NCBI GenBank assembly: GCA_964517125.1
Contig: CAZFBD010000007.1
Span: 38,874 to 102,873 of the forward strand
Length of the DNA stretch: 64,000 nucleotides
Reading direction: 5' to 3'
Source of the DNA: SHLQ01 sp964517125
Lineage (GTDB): Bacteria > Actinomycetota > Acidimicrobiia > Acidimicrobiales > SHLQ01
The number at the start of each line of letters is the position of its first letter. Position 1 is the stretch's first letter. A model generated the notes under the pieces. It made no database searches. It was not told where the DNA came from and was given only the letters and a program-made list of their open reading frames with translations. Position numbers and translations under genes: made by a program. Shown piece after piece: positions 54,511 through 62,478 of this stretch.

Positions 54511-54516
54511 TAGGCT
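54511..54516 (+). promoter_or_regulatory. -10 box of yajQ
   Basis: TAGGCT just after the tRNA terminator, predicting a leader of about 22 nt that includes the GAAGGAG ribosome site. Confidence 0.4.
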
Positions 54517-54544
54517 TGCCGATCGGAAACCCGAAGGAGCCACC

Positions 54545-55033
54545 ATGCCATCGTTCGACGTCGTATCCGAAGTGGACATGCAGGAAGTTCGCAATGCCGT
54601 GGACCAGGCAGCTCGCGAAGTATCGCAGCGATTCGACTTCAAAAACACGAACTCGTCGGTCGAGCTTGGCGATGATGAGATCAAGCTCGCCTCCGTGAGC
54701 GAGGATCGCCTCGCTGCGCTTCGCCAGGTCGTGGAAGAGAAGCTCGTGAAGCGCAAAGTGTCCATGAAGGTGCTCGACTACGGCACGATTGAGCAGGCCA
54801 GCGGAAACACGGTTCGCCAGACCGCCACCCTGCAGTCCGGCATCGCGGCGGACAAGGCGAAGGAACTCAACAAGGCCATCAAGGCGCTCGGCGTGAAGGG
54901 CATTCAGTCGAGCACGCAGGGCGACCAACTTCGTGTCACGGGAAAGAAGCGGGATGCATTGCAGGAAGTCATGGCGGCGCTCCGGGAAGCCGACCACGGA
55001 ATTCCACTGCAGTTCAACAACTTCCGCGACTGA
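54545..55033 (+). CDS. yajQ: YajQ family nucleotide/cyclic-di-GMP-binding protein
   Basis: A 162-residue protein of the DUF520 family with two similar ferredoxin-like halves. The N-terminal MPSFDVVSEVDMQEVRNAVD and the C-terminal IPLQFNNFRD are family hallmarks. Members bind RNA or cyclic di-GMP and act as regulators in some bacteria; the role here is unknown. ATG 54545 has GAAGGAG 5 nt upstream. It converges with galE, whose stop abuts its own. Confidence 0.93.
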   Translation: MPSFDVVSEVDMQEVRNAVDQAAREVSQRFDFKNTNSSVELGDDEIKLASVSEDRLAALRQVVEEKLVKRKVSMKVLDYGTIEQASGNTVRQTATLQSGIAADKAKELNKAIKALGVKGIQSSTQGDQLRVTGKKRDALQEVMAALREADHGIPLQFNNFRD

Positions 55034-56044
55034 TCAGGTGTAACCCTGCGGGTTCTGCCGACGCCAATTCCACTGACTGCTGGCCATGTCAGCCAACGAG
55101 TGGGTGGCCTCCCAACCCAACCGACGTTCCGACACGGTCGTGTCTGCAATCACCTCGGCCGCGTCACCGGGCCGTCGGGCCACGATTCGGTGTGGAATCG
55201 GAGCCCCCACCGCGTGTTCCGCAGCAGCGATGACTTCGAGCACCGAGCGACCCGAGCCAGTTCCGACGTTCAGTGAACGGACATCGGTCAGGTCGGCCAT
55301 GCGTTCCAATGCGGCGATGTGGGCCCGAGCCAGATCCACAACGTGGATGTAGTCGCGGATGCACGTGCCGTCGGGCGTTGCGTAGTCACCGCCGAAGACC
55401 TGTACCTCGTCGCGCAACCCTGCGGCGGTCTGCATCACGTACGGCATGAGGTTGTTGGGAACCCCCATCGGTTGTTCACCAAGCCGTCCACTTTCGTGCG
55501 CTCCAACCGGGTTGAAGTAGCGGAGCGAGATTGTGCGCAGCTCGGGATTGGCGGACATTGCATCGAGGAGAATCTGCTCGACGAACGCCTTGCTCCGCCC
55601 GTAGGGGTTGATGGGAGCGATTGGGGTTTCTTCGGTGATCGGGGTTTGGGACGGATCTCCATACACGGTGCACGATGAGCTGAAGATGAGGTCCGTGCAT
55701 TCGTGCTGTTGCATGGCGTCGAGCAGTCGCAGCGTGCCCAGTACGTTCGTCCGGTGGTAGCGCAATGGCACCTGAACCGACTCGCCGACCGCCTTGAGGC
55801 CCGCGAAGTGCATCACGGCATCGGGTCGATGCTCACGGAAGACGGCATCGATCGCTGACGCATCGAGGATGTCGACCTCGACGAATGTGGGCGGCCTTGA
55901 GAGCTCGGAGATCCGATCCAACGCATGGATGGAGCTGTTCTCGAGGTTGTCGATCCCGACCACATCGTGCCCTGAGTTCAGCAGCTCGACGCACGTGTGG
56001 CTACCGATGTACCCGGTTGCTCCGGTGACAAGGATCGTTCCCAT
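55034..56044 (-). CDS. galE: UDP-glucose 4-epimerase
   Basis: A 336-residue extended SDR. The NAD-binding loop is TGATGYIGSHT (residues 7-17), the catalytic Ser/Thr region is FSSSCTVYGDP and the catalytic Tyr/Lys pair is PYGRSK. RYFNPVGAHESG and the sugar-specific GTCIRDYIHV are typical GalE. It interconverts UDP-glucose and UDP-galactose, supplying the glycan genes across the divergent promoter. ATG 56044 is preceded by GAGGAG. Confidence 0.95.
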   Translation of the reverse strand: MGTILVTGATGYIGSHTCVELLNSGHDVVGIDNLENSSIHALDRISELSRPPTFVEVDILDASAIDAVFREHRPDAVMHFAGLKAVGESVQVPLRYHRTNVLGTLRLLDAMQQHECTDLIFSSSCTVYGDPSQTPITEETPIAPINPYGRSKAFVEQILLDAMSANPELRTISLRYFNPVGAHESGRLGEQPMGVPNNLMPYVMQTAAGLRDEVQVFGGDYATPDGTCIRDYIHVVDLARAHIAALERMADLTDVRSLNVGTGSGRSVLEVIAAAEHAVGAPIPHRIVARRPGDAAEVIADTTVSERRLGWEATHSLADMASSQWNWRRQNPQGYT

Positions 56045-56092
56045 GGCTCCTCGATCGAGGCCGATCGGATCGACCAGCCTGCTCTGCGGCTA

Positions 56093-56102
56093 ATGGTAGG
56101 GT
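56093..56102. promoter_or_regulatory. Overlapping divergent -10 boxes (galE and SQD1-like gene)
   Basis: ATGGTAGGGT reads TAGGGT on the plus strand (56097-56102), 6 nt before the GTG at 56109, and TACCAT on the minus strand (56098-56093), with a leader of about 40 nt before galE. The two boxes share two base pairs, so the promoters may exclude each other. Confidence 0.45.
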
Positions 56103-56108
56103 GCGGGG

Positions 56109-57407
56109 GTGAAGTCGCCGGGCACCGAGGACCAGATGCAGCAGAAAATTTTCGTACTCGGTGGTGATGGGTTCTGCGGTTGGCCAACCGCCCTGCACCT
56201 TTCGAATCTCGGCAACGAGGTCCACATCCTGGACAACATGGTGCGCCGAAAGGCCGACGTGGAGCTCGAGGTCTCCTCGCTCACACCAATCGCCTCCATG
56301 ACCGACCGGCTCGAAGCCTGGAATCGGGAGACCGGCCGAACCATCACGTTCCACCGCATCGACCTAGCCGAGCAGTACGAAGAACTCCGCCTCCTCCTCG
56401 ACAAGGAGCGCCCGGACGCCATTGTGCATTTCGCCGAGCAGCGCGCGGCCCCGTATTCGATGAAGTCGTCGTGGCACAAGCGCTACACCGTCGACAACAA
56501 CACCTCGGTGACCCACAACGTGCTGGCGGCACTCACCGAACTCGAGCTCGACGCACACATGGTCCACCTGGGCACCATGGGCGTGTACGGGTACGGCACC
56601 GCAGGCCTCGCCATCCCCGAGGGGTACCTCGAGGCAACCGTTGGAGAGGGCGACGCCGCCAAGGCGATCGAGTTCCTGTATCCGGCAAACCCGGGCAGCG
56701 TCTACCACATGACCAAGACGCTCGATGCGCTGATGTTCTACTTCTACAACAAGAACGACGGTCTTCGAATCACCGATCTGCACCAGGGCATCGTGTGGGG
56801 GACAACCACTCCCGAGACCAGCCTGGCGCCCGAGCTGGTCAACCGATTCGACTGGGACGGCGACTACGGAACGGTGCTCAATCGGTTCCTCGTGCAGGCT
56901 GCTGTGGGACACCCGTTGACCGTGCACGGCTCGGGCGGCCAGACGCGAGCATTCATCCACATCCGTGACACCGTCCGGTGCGTGCAGCTTGCGTTGCAGA
57001 ATCCTCCTGCCGCTGGCGAACGCGTCAAGATCTTCAACCAGGTCACCGAGACCCACACGATCAGTGAACTCGCGCATCTCGTCGCCGAGCTGACCGATGC
57101 TGAAGTGCGGTACTACCAGAACCCTCGCAACGAGGCAGCTGCCAACGAACTCCGGGTCGACAACGAACAGTTCCTTGCGCTCGGTCTCGATCCCACCACC
57201 TTGCACGATGGCCTCCTCAAGGAGGTGCTCGAAGTTGCCAAACCGCACGTCCATCGGGTGAACACGAACCGTATGGTCGCCACCGCCACGTGGACACGCC
57301 GCGACGTCGACCACGAGGGCAGCTCGGATCCAACCGAGTTCAGCGATCCCGACGACGCCCTCAACCCGAACTTCGTGGTCTCCTCACCGGCGTCGCCCAA
57401 CCAATGA
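56109..57407 (+). CDS. sqdB: UDP-sulfoquinovose synthase-like (SQD1/SqdB family)
   Basis: A 432-residue extended SDR closely matching plant SQD1 and bacterial SqdB/Agl3, which make UDP-sulfoquinovose from UDP-glucose and sulfite. Matching features are LGGDGFCGWPTALHLS, SLTPIASMTDRLEAW, VHFAEQRAAPYSMK, the catalytic Thr in HLGTMGVYG, Tyr/Lys in YHMTKTLDA, and QAAVGHPLTVHGSGGQTRAF. An extra C-terminal tail of about 40 residues is polar. GTG 56109 is leaderless. Genes for the next steps (GT4-type) follow, so sulfoquinovose may go into a lipid or a surface glycan. Confidence 0.87.
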   Translation: MKSPGTEDQMQQKIFVLGGDGFCGWPTALHLSNLGNEVHILDNMVRRKADVELEVSSLTPIASMTDRLEAWNRETGRTITFHRIDLAEQYEELRLLLDKERPDAIVHFAEQRAAPYSMKSSWHKRYTVDNNTSVTHNVLAALTELELDAHMVHLGTMGVYGYGTAGLAIPEGYLEATVGEGDAAKAIEFLYPANPGSVYHMTKTLDALMFYFYNKNDGLRITDLHQGIVWGTTTPETSLAPELVNRFDWDGDYGTVLNRFLVQAAVGHPLTVHGSGGQTRAFIHIRDTVRCVQLALQNPPAAGERVKIFNQVTETHTISELAHLVAELTDAEVRYYQNPRNEAAANELRVDNEQFLALGLDPTTLHDGLLKEVLEVAKPHVHRVNTNRMVATATWTRRDVDHEGSSDPTEFSDPDDALNPNFVVSSPASPNQ

Positions 57408-58051
57408 TCCGACCGAAATATCGGTTCGGTTGTCTCCGCGGTCCGGCGGAGGCCGCTTGGCCATGGGCGCTTGGTCTCCGAGTGGTCATGGATGGCGTGG
57501 TCACCTCCACCGCCGCCGTCCAGGAGGGCAACGAGGACGATGTCCGGTTTCGCGCCCGAGTTCCCGCCGAAGCGTTCGATGGCGGAGCGCATGTGTTCTC
57601 CATCGGAACCGCTGCCGGTGAGCGAGTCACCGACGATGCCGAGTTTCCTGCAAGGGCACTGAACGCCCGTCGCTACGACGGCCACCTCGTCGCCGCTGGT
57701 GGGTTGGCCTTCAGCGGATGGGTGCAGGACGCCGCCGATCCTGAACGAACCGTTCGCCTGCACGCCACCCTCGATGGTGAACCGATTGCGGAGTTCGATG
57801 CCGACGAGAAACGCCAGGGTGTCGTGAAGCTCTTCGGAGGGAACGCCCACTGCGGGTTCACCGTTCACGTTCCCATCGACGCGTTGGACGAGGTCGAACG
57901 TGAACTCGTCGTGACCACTGACGATGGCCAGGTACTGCGGGGGTTTCCACGAGCCGTGACGCTCGACCTCGCAATCGAACAGAGCCGTCGGGCAATCGAG
58001 CGACTGAGCGATCGGGCCCGTCGCAGGGTCTGGGACAACACCCAGGAGTAG
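57404..58051 (+). CDS. Unknown beta-rich protein in sugar operon
   Basis: A 215-residue protein whose ATG overlaps the stop of the SQD1-like gene (ATGA). It has no signal peptide or TM helix. Regular alternation of hydrophobic and charged residues (VRFRARVPAEAFDGGAHVF, LAFSGWVQDAADPERTV, HCGFTVHVPIDALD) suggests two beta-sandwich-like repeats of about 90 residues. A basic helical C terminus follows (EQSRRAIERLSDRARRR). I recognise no family. It could bind a sugar or help the glycosyltransferase encoded next. Confidence 0.6.
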   Translation: MIRPKYRFGCLRGPAEAAWPWALGLRVVMDGVVTSTAAVQEGNEDDVRFRARVPAEAFDGGAHVFSIGTAAGERVTDDAEFPARALNARRYDGHLVAAGGLAFSGWVQDAADPERTVRLHATLDGEPIAEFDADEKRQGVVKLFGGNAHCGFTVHVPIDALDEVERELVVTTDDGQVLRGFPRAVTLDLAIEQSRRAIERLSDRARRRVWDNTQE

Positions 58052-58056
58052 CCGTC

Positions 58057-60249
58057 ATGCCTCGCCATCCTTCACCAATCACCGTGGGACAGGACCGGTC
58101 GTCGCGAGAGCACGAGTGGCCGTCGCTGGAATCGTCACCGACGCCATCGACAGCGCGGGTGTGCATCGTGTCTTCCGACATCTTCGGGCCCGTGAAGAAC
58201 GGCGGCATTGGCACGCTCTACCGAAACCTGGCCGTTGTCCTTGCCGAGCATGGCCATGACGTCACCTTGTTGTTCACCCAGGGGGAGCGAAGCGACGACG
58301 GCGAGTTCGCCGACTGGATCGCATGGTACGCGGAGCGCGGCATCGCGCTCGTTGGAATGCCGCCGGCGTCGATGAAGTTGGTGAACGGCGAGGTCACCGC
58401 CGCAGGCAGACGTTCCTACGAGGTGCACCTGTGGCTTGCGCAACAGCCGGAGTTCGATGTCGTTCACGCTCCCGACTTCATTGGGCTTCTCTACTATTCA
58501 CTTCTCGCAAAGCGATGCGGTCTTGCGTATGGCAACACCAGGTTCGTCACCGGCACACACAGCGGAGCCTGGTGGAACTACGAAGGCAACATCCAGTTGC
58601 CCAACGAGTTTCCTCAGCTCCTCCGGATCGTTCGCGAATGTCGCCAGGTCGAATGGTCCGACGTTGTCATCTCCTCGAGCCAGCACATGCTCCGTTGGCT
58701 GGAACACCGCGACGTCGTGCTTCCTGAGCAGACCTTTGTGTGGCCCAACGCTGTAGGCGAGGTGCCAACACAGGCAGCCGGTGGTGACACGATCCGAGGT
58801 TTGGCATTCTCCGGCCGACTTGAAGCGCGCAAGGGAATGCACCTGTTCCTGGCTGCACTCAAGCAGCTCCCGCCCGATCTGGTCCGCTCCATGCCAATTC
58901 ACATGCTTGGCAAGCTTCCGGAACGTTTTGACCTGGACGGTGCGCTCGAACAGCTCCATGAAGCAATTCCGGATCTGGCGCCGCCAAATGTGATCACCGA
59001 TCTCAACTCGGACGAAGCACTCACGTTCCTGGTGGAGAACCGTTTGCTTGCCATCATTCCGTCGATCCTCGACAACTCTCCGCTCATGGTGACCGAGTGC
59101 CTTGATTGGGGTATCCCCCTGATCACCACCGACATCGGCGGCACCGCGGAGCTCATTGCGTCCTCCTCGCATCCGGGAACGGTGATCGGTGGACGGCCAG
59201 ACCAGCTCGCTGCGGCGATCGAAGCCAAGCTCGCCGAACCGATTGCTCTCTCACAACGGCGGGTTCCCGCGAATGAGATCGATGCCGTCTGGGCGTCATG
59301 GCACGCGGCGGTTCCTCAGCCTGCGCCCGCGCCATGGACGGCTCCCGACGTCGCCGACGTGGTGGTGTGCATCGTGCATCACAATCGGGCTGACGAGGTT
59401 CAACAGGCGCTCGCCTCCCTCGCCGGACAGACGGTCCTGCCCAAGGAGATCGTGATTGTCGACAACGGTTCCACCGATGCCGACGCCGTTGCAGTACTCC
59501 AGCGCGTGCAGGAGACGGGAGCGGTCGGTTCCATCCCTGCTCGGGTCGACTTTCAACCGAACCTCTACCCCGGAGCGGCTCGAAACCGAGCGGTTGCGAT
59601 GTCGGATTCGGAGTTCTTGTTCTTCATGGACGACGACAACATCGCCATGCCGCAGATGCTCGAGAGCTTCCTTCGAGCGGCGTATCACGAAGGCTCGGCC
59701 GGGGCGTACACCTGCGTGTTCGACCGGTTCGTCGATGGCACTGACCACCGGATCCACGACAACCTCGAACGAGTGGTTCCCGCGGGAGATGTCGGGGCGG
59801 TGGGCTTCCTTGAGAACGCCTATGGCGACACGAATGCCCTTGTGCGGCGCGAAGCATTCGATGCGATCGGAGGCTTCCACGAGATCTGGGGAGTCGGCCG
59901 CGAGGATCATTCGCTGCTGGCACAACTGAGCGCCGGTGGTCACGGCGTGACCGTCATTCCTGAGTCGCTGTTCTGGTACCGACTCGCGCCGGTCTCGATC
60001 AAGAACCGGCACTTCGACGCGATGGGCGGTCCGTCGATCGCGGCGATGCATGGAGCGTCGCTCCTGTCGGGCACCGACCGTTTGCTGGCCGAGTACGGCA
60101 TCGCCATGCATTTGCAGGGCGGCGGTCGTTCCGGGCCCGGCGATCGTCGTTTGGGCCGGGCGTTGGACTCGCTCCGGCACGATCTGTCCTCGTTGGAGGA
60201 AGAGGTCGATGTGCTCTTCAAGCTGCTCGACCGCAAAGCACAGCGCTGA
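58057..60249 (+). CDS. GT4-GT2 glycosyltransferase fusion
   Basis: A 730-residue cytoplasmic protein. Residues about 30-420 form a GT-B fold GT4 domain (GPVKNGGIGTLYRNLA near the N terminus; LAFSGRLEARKGMHLF; PSILDNSPLMVTECLDWG with the acidic EX7E-like region). Residues about 430-700 form a GT-A fold GT2 domain (VVVCIVHHNRADEV, VIVDNGSTDADA, FFMDDDN as the metal-binding DxD-like motif, GREDHSLLAQL). It could add two sugars in sequence. Its position after the UDP-sulfoquinovose synthase makes that nucleotide sugar a candidate donor. The stop is 3 nt from the convergent methyltransferase. Confidence 0.85.
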   Translation: MPRHPSPITVGQDRSSREHEWPSLESSPTPSTARVCIVSSDIFGPVKNGGIGTLYRNLAVVLAEHGHDVTLLFTQGERSDDGEFADWIAWYAERGIALVGMPPASMKLVNGEVTAAGRRSYEVHLWLAQQPEFDVVHAPDFIGLLYYSLLAKRCGLAYGNTRFVTGTHSGAWWNYEGNIQLPNEFPQLLRIVRECRQVEWSDVVISSSQHMLRWLEHRDVVLPEQTFVWPNAVGEVPTQAAGGDTIRGLAFSGRLEARKGMHLFLAALKQLPPDLVRSMPIHMLGKLPERFDLDGALEQLHEAIPDLAPPNVITDLNSDEALTFLVENRLLAIIPSILDNSPLMVTECLDWGIPLITTDIGGTAELIASSSHPGTVIGGRPDQLAAAIEAKLAEPIALSQRRVPANEIDAVWASWHAAVPQPAPAPWTAPDVADVVVCIVHHNRADEVQQALASLAGQTVLPKEIVIVDNGSTDADAVAVLQRVQETGAVGSIPARVDFQPNLYPGAARNRAVAMSDSEFLFFMDDDNIAMPQMLESFLRAAYHEGSAGAYTCVFDRFVDGTDHRIHDNLERVVPAGDVGAVGFLENAYGDTNALVRREAFDAIGGFHEIWGVGREDHSLLAQLSAGGHGVTVIPESLFWYRLAPVSIKNRHFDAMGGPSIAAMHGASLLSGTDRLLAEYGIAMHLQGGGRSGPGDRRLGRALDSLRHDLSSLEEEVDVLFKLLDRKAQR

Positions 60250-60252
60250 GGT

Positions 60253-61110
60253 TCAGGGCTTCTTCCGCAACACCAGAACGTCCTGGAAGACCGGAAGACG
60301 ACGGTGGGTCTCGACGATGTCGAAGATGCGGCCCCAGACGCGCTCGAGGTACGCCCACGTGTAGAAGACGTTGCTGGAGTACGACCGGTCGTTCTTCCAC
60401 CGGAACACGACACGGTCGCGGTCCATCCCCGATTCGTTGCCTTCGAACTCGGGATGATTCTTGATGGCGTTGTACAACGGCCATCCGTCACCCATCTCGA
60501 GCCAGGTGTCTTCGGTATGCACCGTGATCCAGGCGACACCGCCGGGGGCCAGGATTCGGTCGAGTTCCATGAGCCAGGTTGTCTCGAGGGCCTCGATGTG
60601 GGTGAACACCGAAAACGCCGACACGAGATCGACGGAGCCATCGGCGAGCGGGAGGTTGGGGATCGAGGTGTTCTGGAACGCCACGACGGACGGGTCAAGG
60701 AACTGCGCCACCCACTCGACATGCTTGCGGTTGATGTCGCATCCAAGCGTCCGAATGTCGGGGGTTTGGGACGCAAAGTGTCGAATGACCCGGCCGCTCG
60801 CACAACCAAGGTCGAGGTAGGTACCCACTTCGAGCTTGAGTCGTTGTGTGCACTCCATGAGATTGCGATGGTCACGCAGGCCACTCGCCCAATAGCTGAA
60901 ATGATGCGGGCCGAAGTACCCCTCGCGATCGGGGGTGGTCGGAAGCACTGCCTGGTCCCGGGAGAGTTCGGCCGTGATATCGCCGAGCTCGGAAGCCCAG
61001 TCGGTGGGATGGGCGTCGGACTCCACCCAGGTGTCCGCTGGAGCAACGGTCTCAAAGACGGGGTCCACCCGTGAATGGAGGCTGATTTGGTCTTCCCAGA
61101 TGGCGGTCAC
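60253..61110 (-). CDS. Class I SAM-dependent methyltransferase
   Basis: A 285-residue methyltransferase. SAM loop YLDLGCASGRVIRHF, acidic second-strand residue in TLGCDINRKHVEW, and PLADGSVDLVSAFSVFTHI with EALETTWLMELDRILAPGG place it in the Methyltransf_11 type. A DREGYFGPHHFSYWASGLRD segment before the core is typical of family members in glycan clusters. GTG 61110 is chosen because AAGGA lies 6 nt upstream and a TACCCT -10 box at 61133-61128; a longer frame would run into the divergent sulfotransferase gene. The substrate is probably a sugar. Confidence 0.82.
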   Translation of the reverse strand: MTAIWEDQISLHSRVDPVFETVAPADTWVESDAHPTDWASELGDITAELSRDQAVLPTTPDREGYFGPHHFSYWASGLRDHRNLMECTQRLKLEVGTYLDLGCASGRVIRHFASQTPDIRTLGCDINRKHVEWVAQFLDPSVVAFQNTSIPNLPLADGSVDLVSAFSVFTHIEALETTWLMELDRILAPGGVAWITVHTEDTWLEMGDGWPLYNAIKNHPEFEGNESGMDRDRVVFRWKNDRSYSSNVFYTWAYLERVWGRIFDIVETHRRLPVFQDVLVLRKKP

Positions 61111-61182
61111 GGGGGTCCTTTGTTGCGAGGGTAGTGGTGAGGCTAACGGGCCTGTGCGAGCAACGTACTCACTGTGAGCCAG

Positions 61183-61188
61183 TAGGCT
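61183..61188 (+). promoter_or_regulatory. -10 box of sulfotransferase gene
   Basis: TAGGCT, predicting a leader of about 27 nt that contains GGAGG (61211-61215), 7 nt before GTG 61223. Confidence 0.45.
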
Positions 61189-61222
61189 TGCGGTCCGTCC
61201 ATCGGTGCGTGGAGGTTCGCCA

Positions 61223-61957
61223 GTGCCGCTATGTCGCATCGGTGCACGTGTGTTGTTCTTCGTGCACATCCCGAAAACCGGTGGAACCACGATTGAGCGT
61301 CATCTGCGAGCTCACGGCCAAGTCGCACTCACGTTTCCAGGGATGTTGGGTTTTGCGCGGGCACCGTTCCAACACATGGAGAAGGGCGTCCACGAACTGG
61401 TCGTTCCGCCCGAGTTCTACGACGACGGGTTCGCTGTTCTTCGGGATCCGCTTGACCGGTTGTTGAGTGCCTTCAAGTTCCGCTCCCTCTGGCAGGCGAA
61501 CCTCGATCCGACAGTGGTGGTCCCAGTGGATGGAGCCGACGATTGGCGGCTGCGAATGGAGCGACGGCTGGAGTCGCCCGGGAGGTCCGGACCCAACGTG
61601 ACGCTGGTCGGGCAGCCTCTGTCATTCAACGACTGGGTGCCGCGTATCTTCGAAGACTTCCAGAGTGACCCGCATGTGCTCGACAACCACATCCGCCCGC
61701 AACAGCACTTCACCTTGCGGTCTCACTGGTGGTTCCTTTTCGAGGATGGGATTTCTCCTGTGCTGGATTGGATCGATGATTGGGCGGGGGTCACAGTCGA
61801 GCGTGAATCGCAACCTGCAAACGCGACACCCGGAACGTCACCAATGGTGTCGAACGACGTCGCACAGATGGTGCGCGACTTCTATCGAGATGACTACGGA
61901 ATGCGCAATTGGCTACGGGGTCAACCTGGCAAGCCGGCGAAGTCGAAGACCACGTAG
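61223..61957 (+). CDS. PAPS-dependent sulfotransferase family protein
   Basis: A 244-residue protein with the 5'-phosphosulfate loop VHIPKTGGTTIERHL (residues about 13-27) and the 3'-phosphate motif AVLRDPLDRLLSAFKF. These mark the sulfotransferase family that modifies sugars (carbohydrate 2-O/HNK-1 type). GTG 61223 is preferred over GTG 61205 because of GGAGG at 61211-61215. With the UDP-sulfoquinovose synthase, two sulfur-adding enzymes occur within 6 kb, suggesting a sulfated or sulfonated surface glycan. Confidence 0.82.
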   Translation: MPLCRIGARVLFFVHIPKTGGTTIERHLRAHGQVALTFPGMLGFARAPFQHMEKGVHELVVPPEFYDDGFAVLRDPLDRLLSAFKFRSLWQANLDPTVVVPVDGADDWRLRMERRLESPGRSGPNVTLVGQPLSFNDWVPRIFEDFQSDPHVLDNHIRPQQHFTLRSHWWFLFEDGISPVLDWIDDWAGVTVERESQPANATPGTSPMVSNDVAQMVRDFYRDDYGMRNWLRGQPGKPAKSKTT

Positions 61958-61979
61958 AGCCGTCTCGCCTTGGTGCGGG

Positions 61980-62468
61980 CTAGAGCAGCAACTGCATCAC
62001 GGCAACGTCGAGCCAGCGATTGAACTTCCGGCCGACTTCGCGTTCGGTGCCGACGAGCTCGAAGCCGACCGACGTGTGGAGCCGGACCGATGCCTCTTGG
62101 GCGTCGGCGATGCGGGCGATCATGGAATGGAATCCATGAGACCGGGCGGTCTCGACGAGCTCGACCATGAGCACGTGGGCGATGCCCCGTCCGCGATGGT
62201 CCTGGTGGACGTAGATGGAGTTCTCGACGGTGGTGCTGTAGGCCGGCCGACTGCGAAACGGCGAGAGCGAGGCAAAGCCAACGACGGTGTTGGTGTCGTC
62301 CACGGCAACGATGACGGCGTGAACGCCCGATCGGTCGACCTGCCAGGAACGTTGCTCCTCGACGGTTCGAGGAACGAGGTCGAACGTGGCCGTGGAGCCG
62401 AGAACCTCGGCGTTGTAGATGTCGGCGAGCGCCTCGGCGTCGGAAAGCTCTGCTGGTCGGACGAGCAT
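61980..62468 (-). CDS. GNAT acetyltransferase (phosphinothricin acetyltransferase-like)
   Basis: A 162-residue GNAT-fold protein. The acetyl-CoA loop is VHQDHRGRGIAHVLM (motif A), preceded by the N-terminal MLVRPAELSDAEALADIYN. The whole pattern, including ATFDLVPRTVEEQRSW, matches the PAT/Bar/YncA subgroup, whose members N-acetylate phosphinothricin, methionine sulfoximine or related amino acids. It converges with the sulfotransferase gene and ends 10 nt after the next minus-strand gene. Confidence 0.87.
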   Translation of the reverse strand: MLVRPAELSDAEALADIYNAEVLGSTATFDLVPRTVEEQRSWQVDRSGVHAVIVAVDDTNTVVGFASLSPFRSRPAYSTTVENSIYVHQDHRGRGIAHVLMVELVETARSHGFHSMIARIADAQEASVRLHTSVGFELVGTEREVGRKFNRWLDVAVMQLLL

Positions 62469-62478
62469 CCGATGAACG

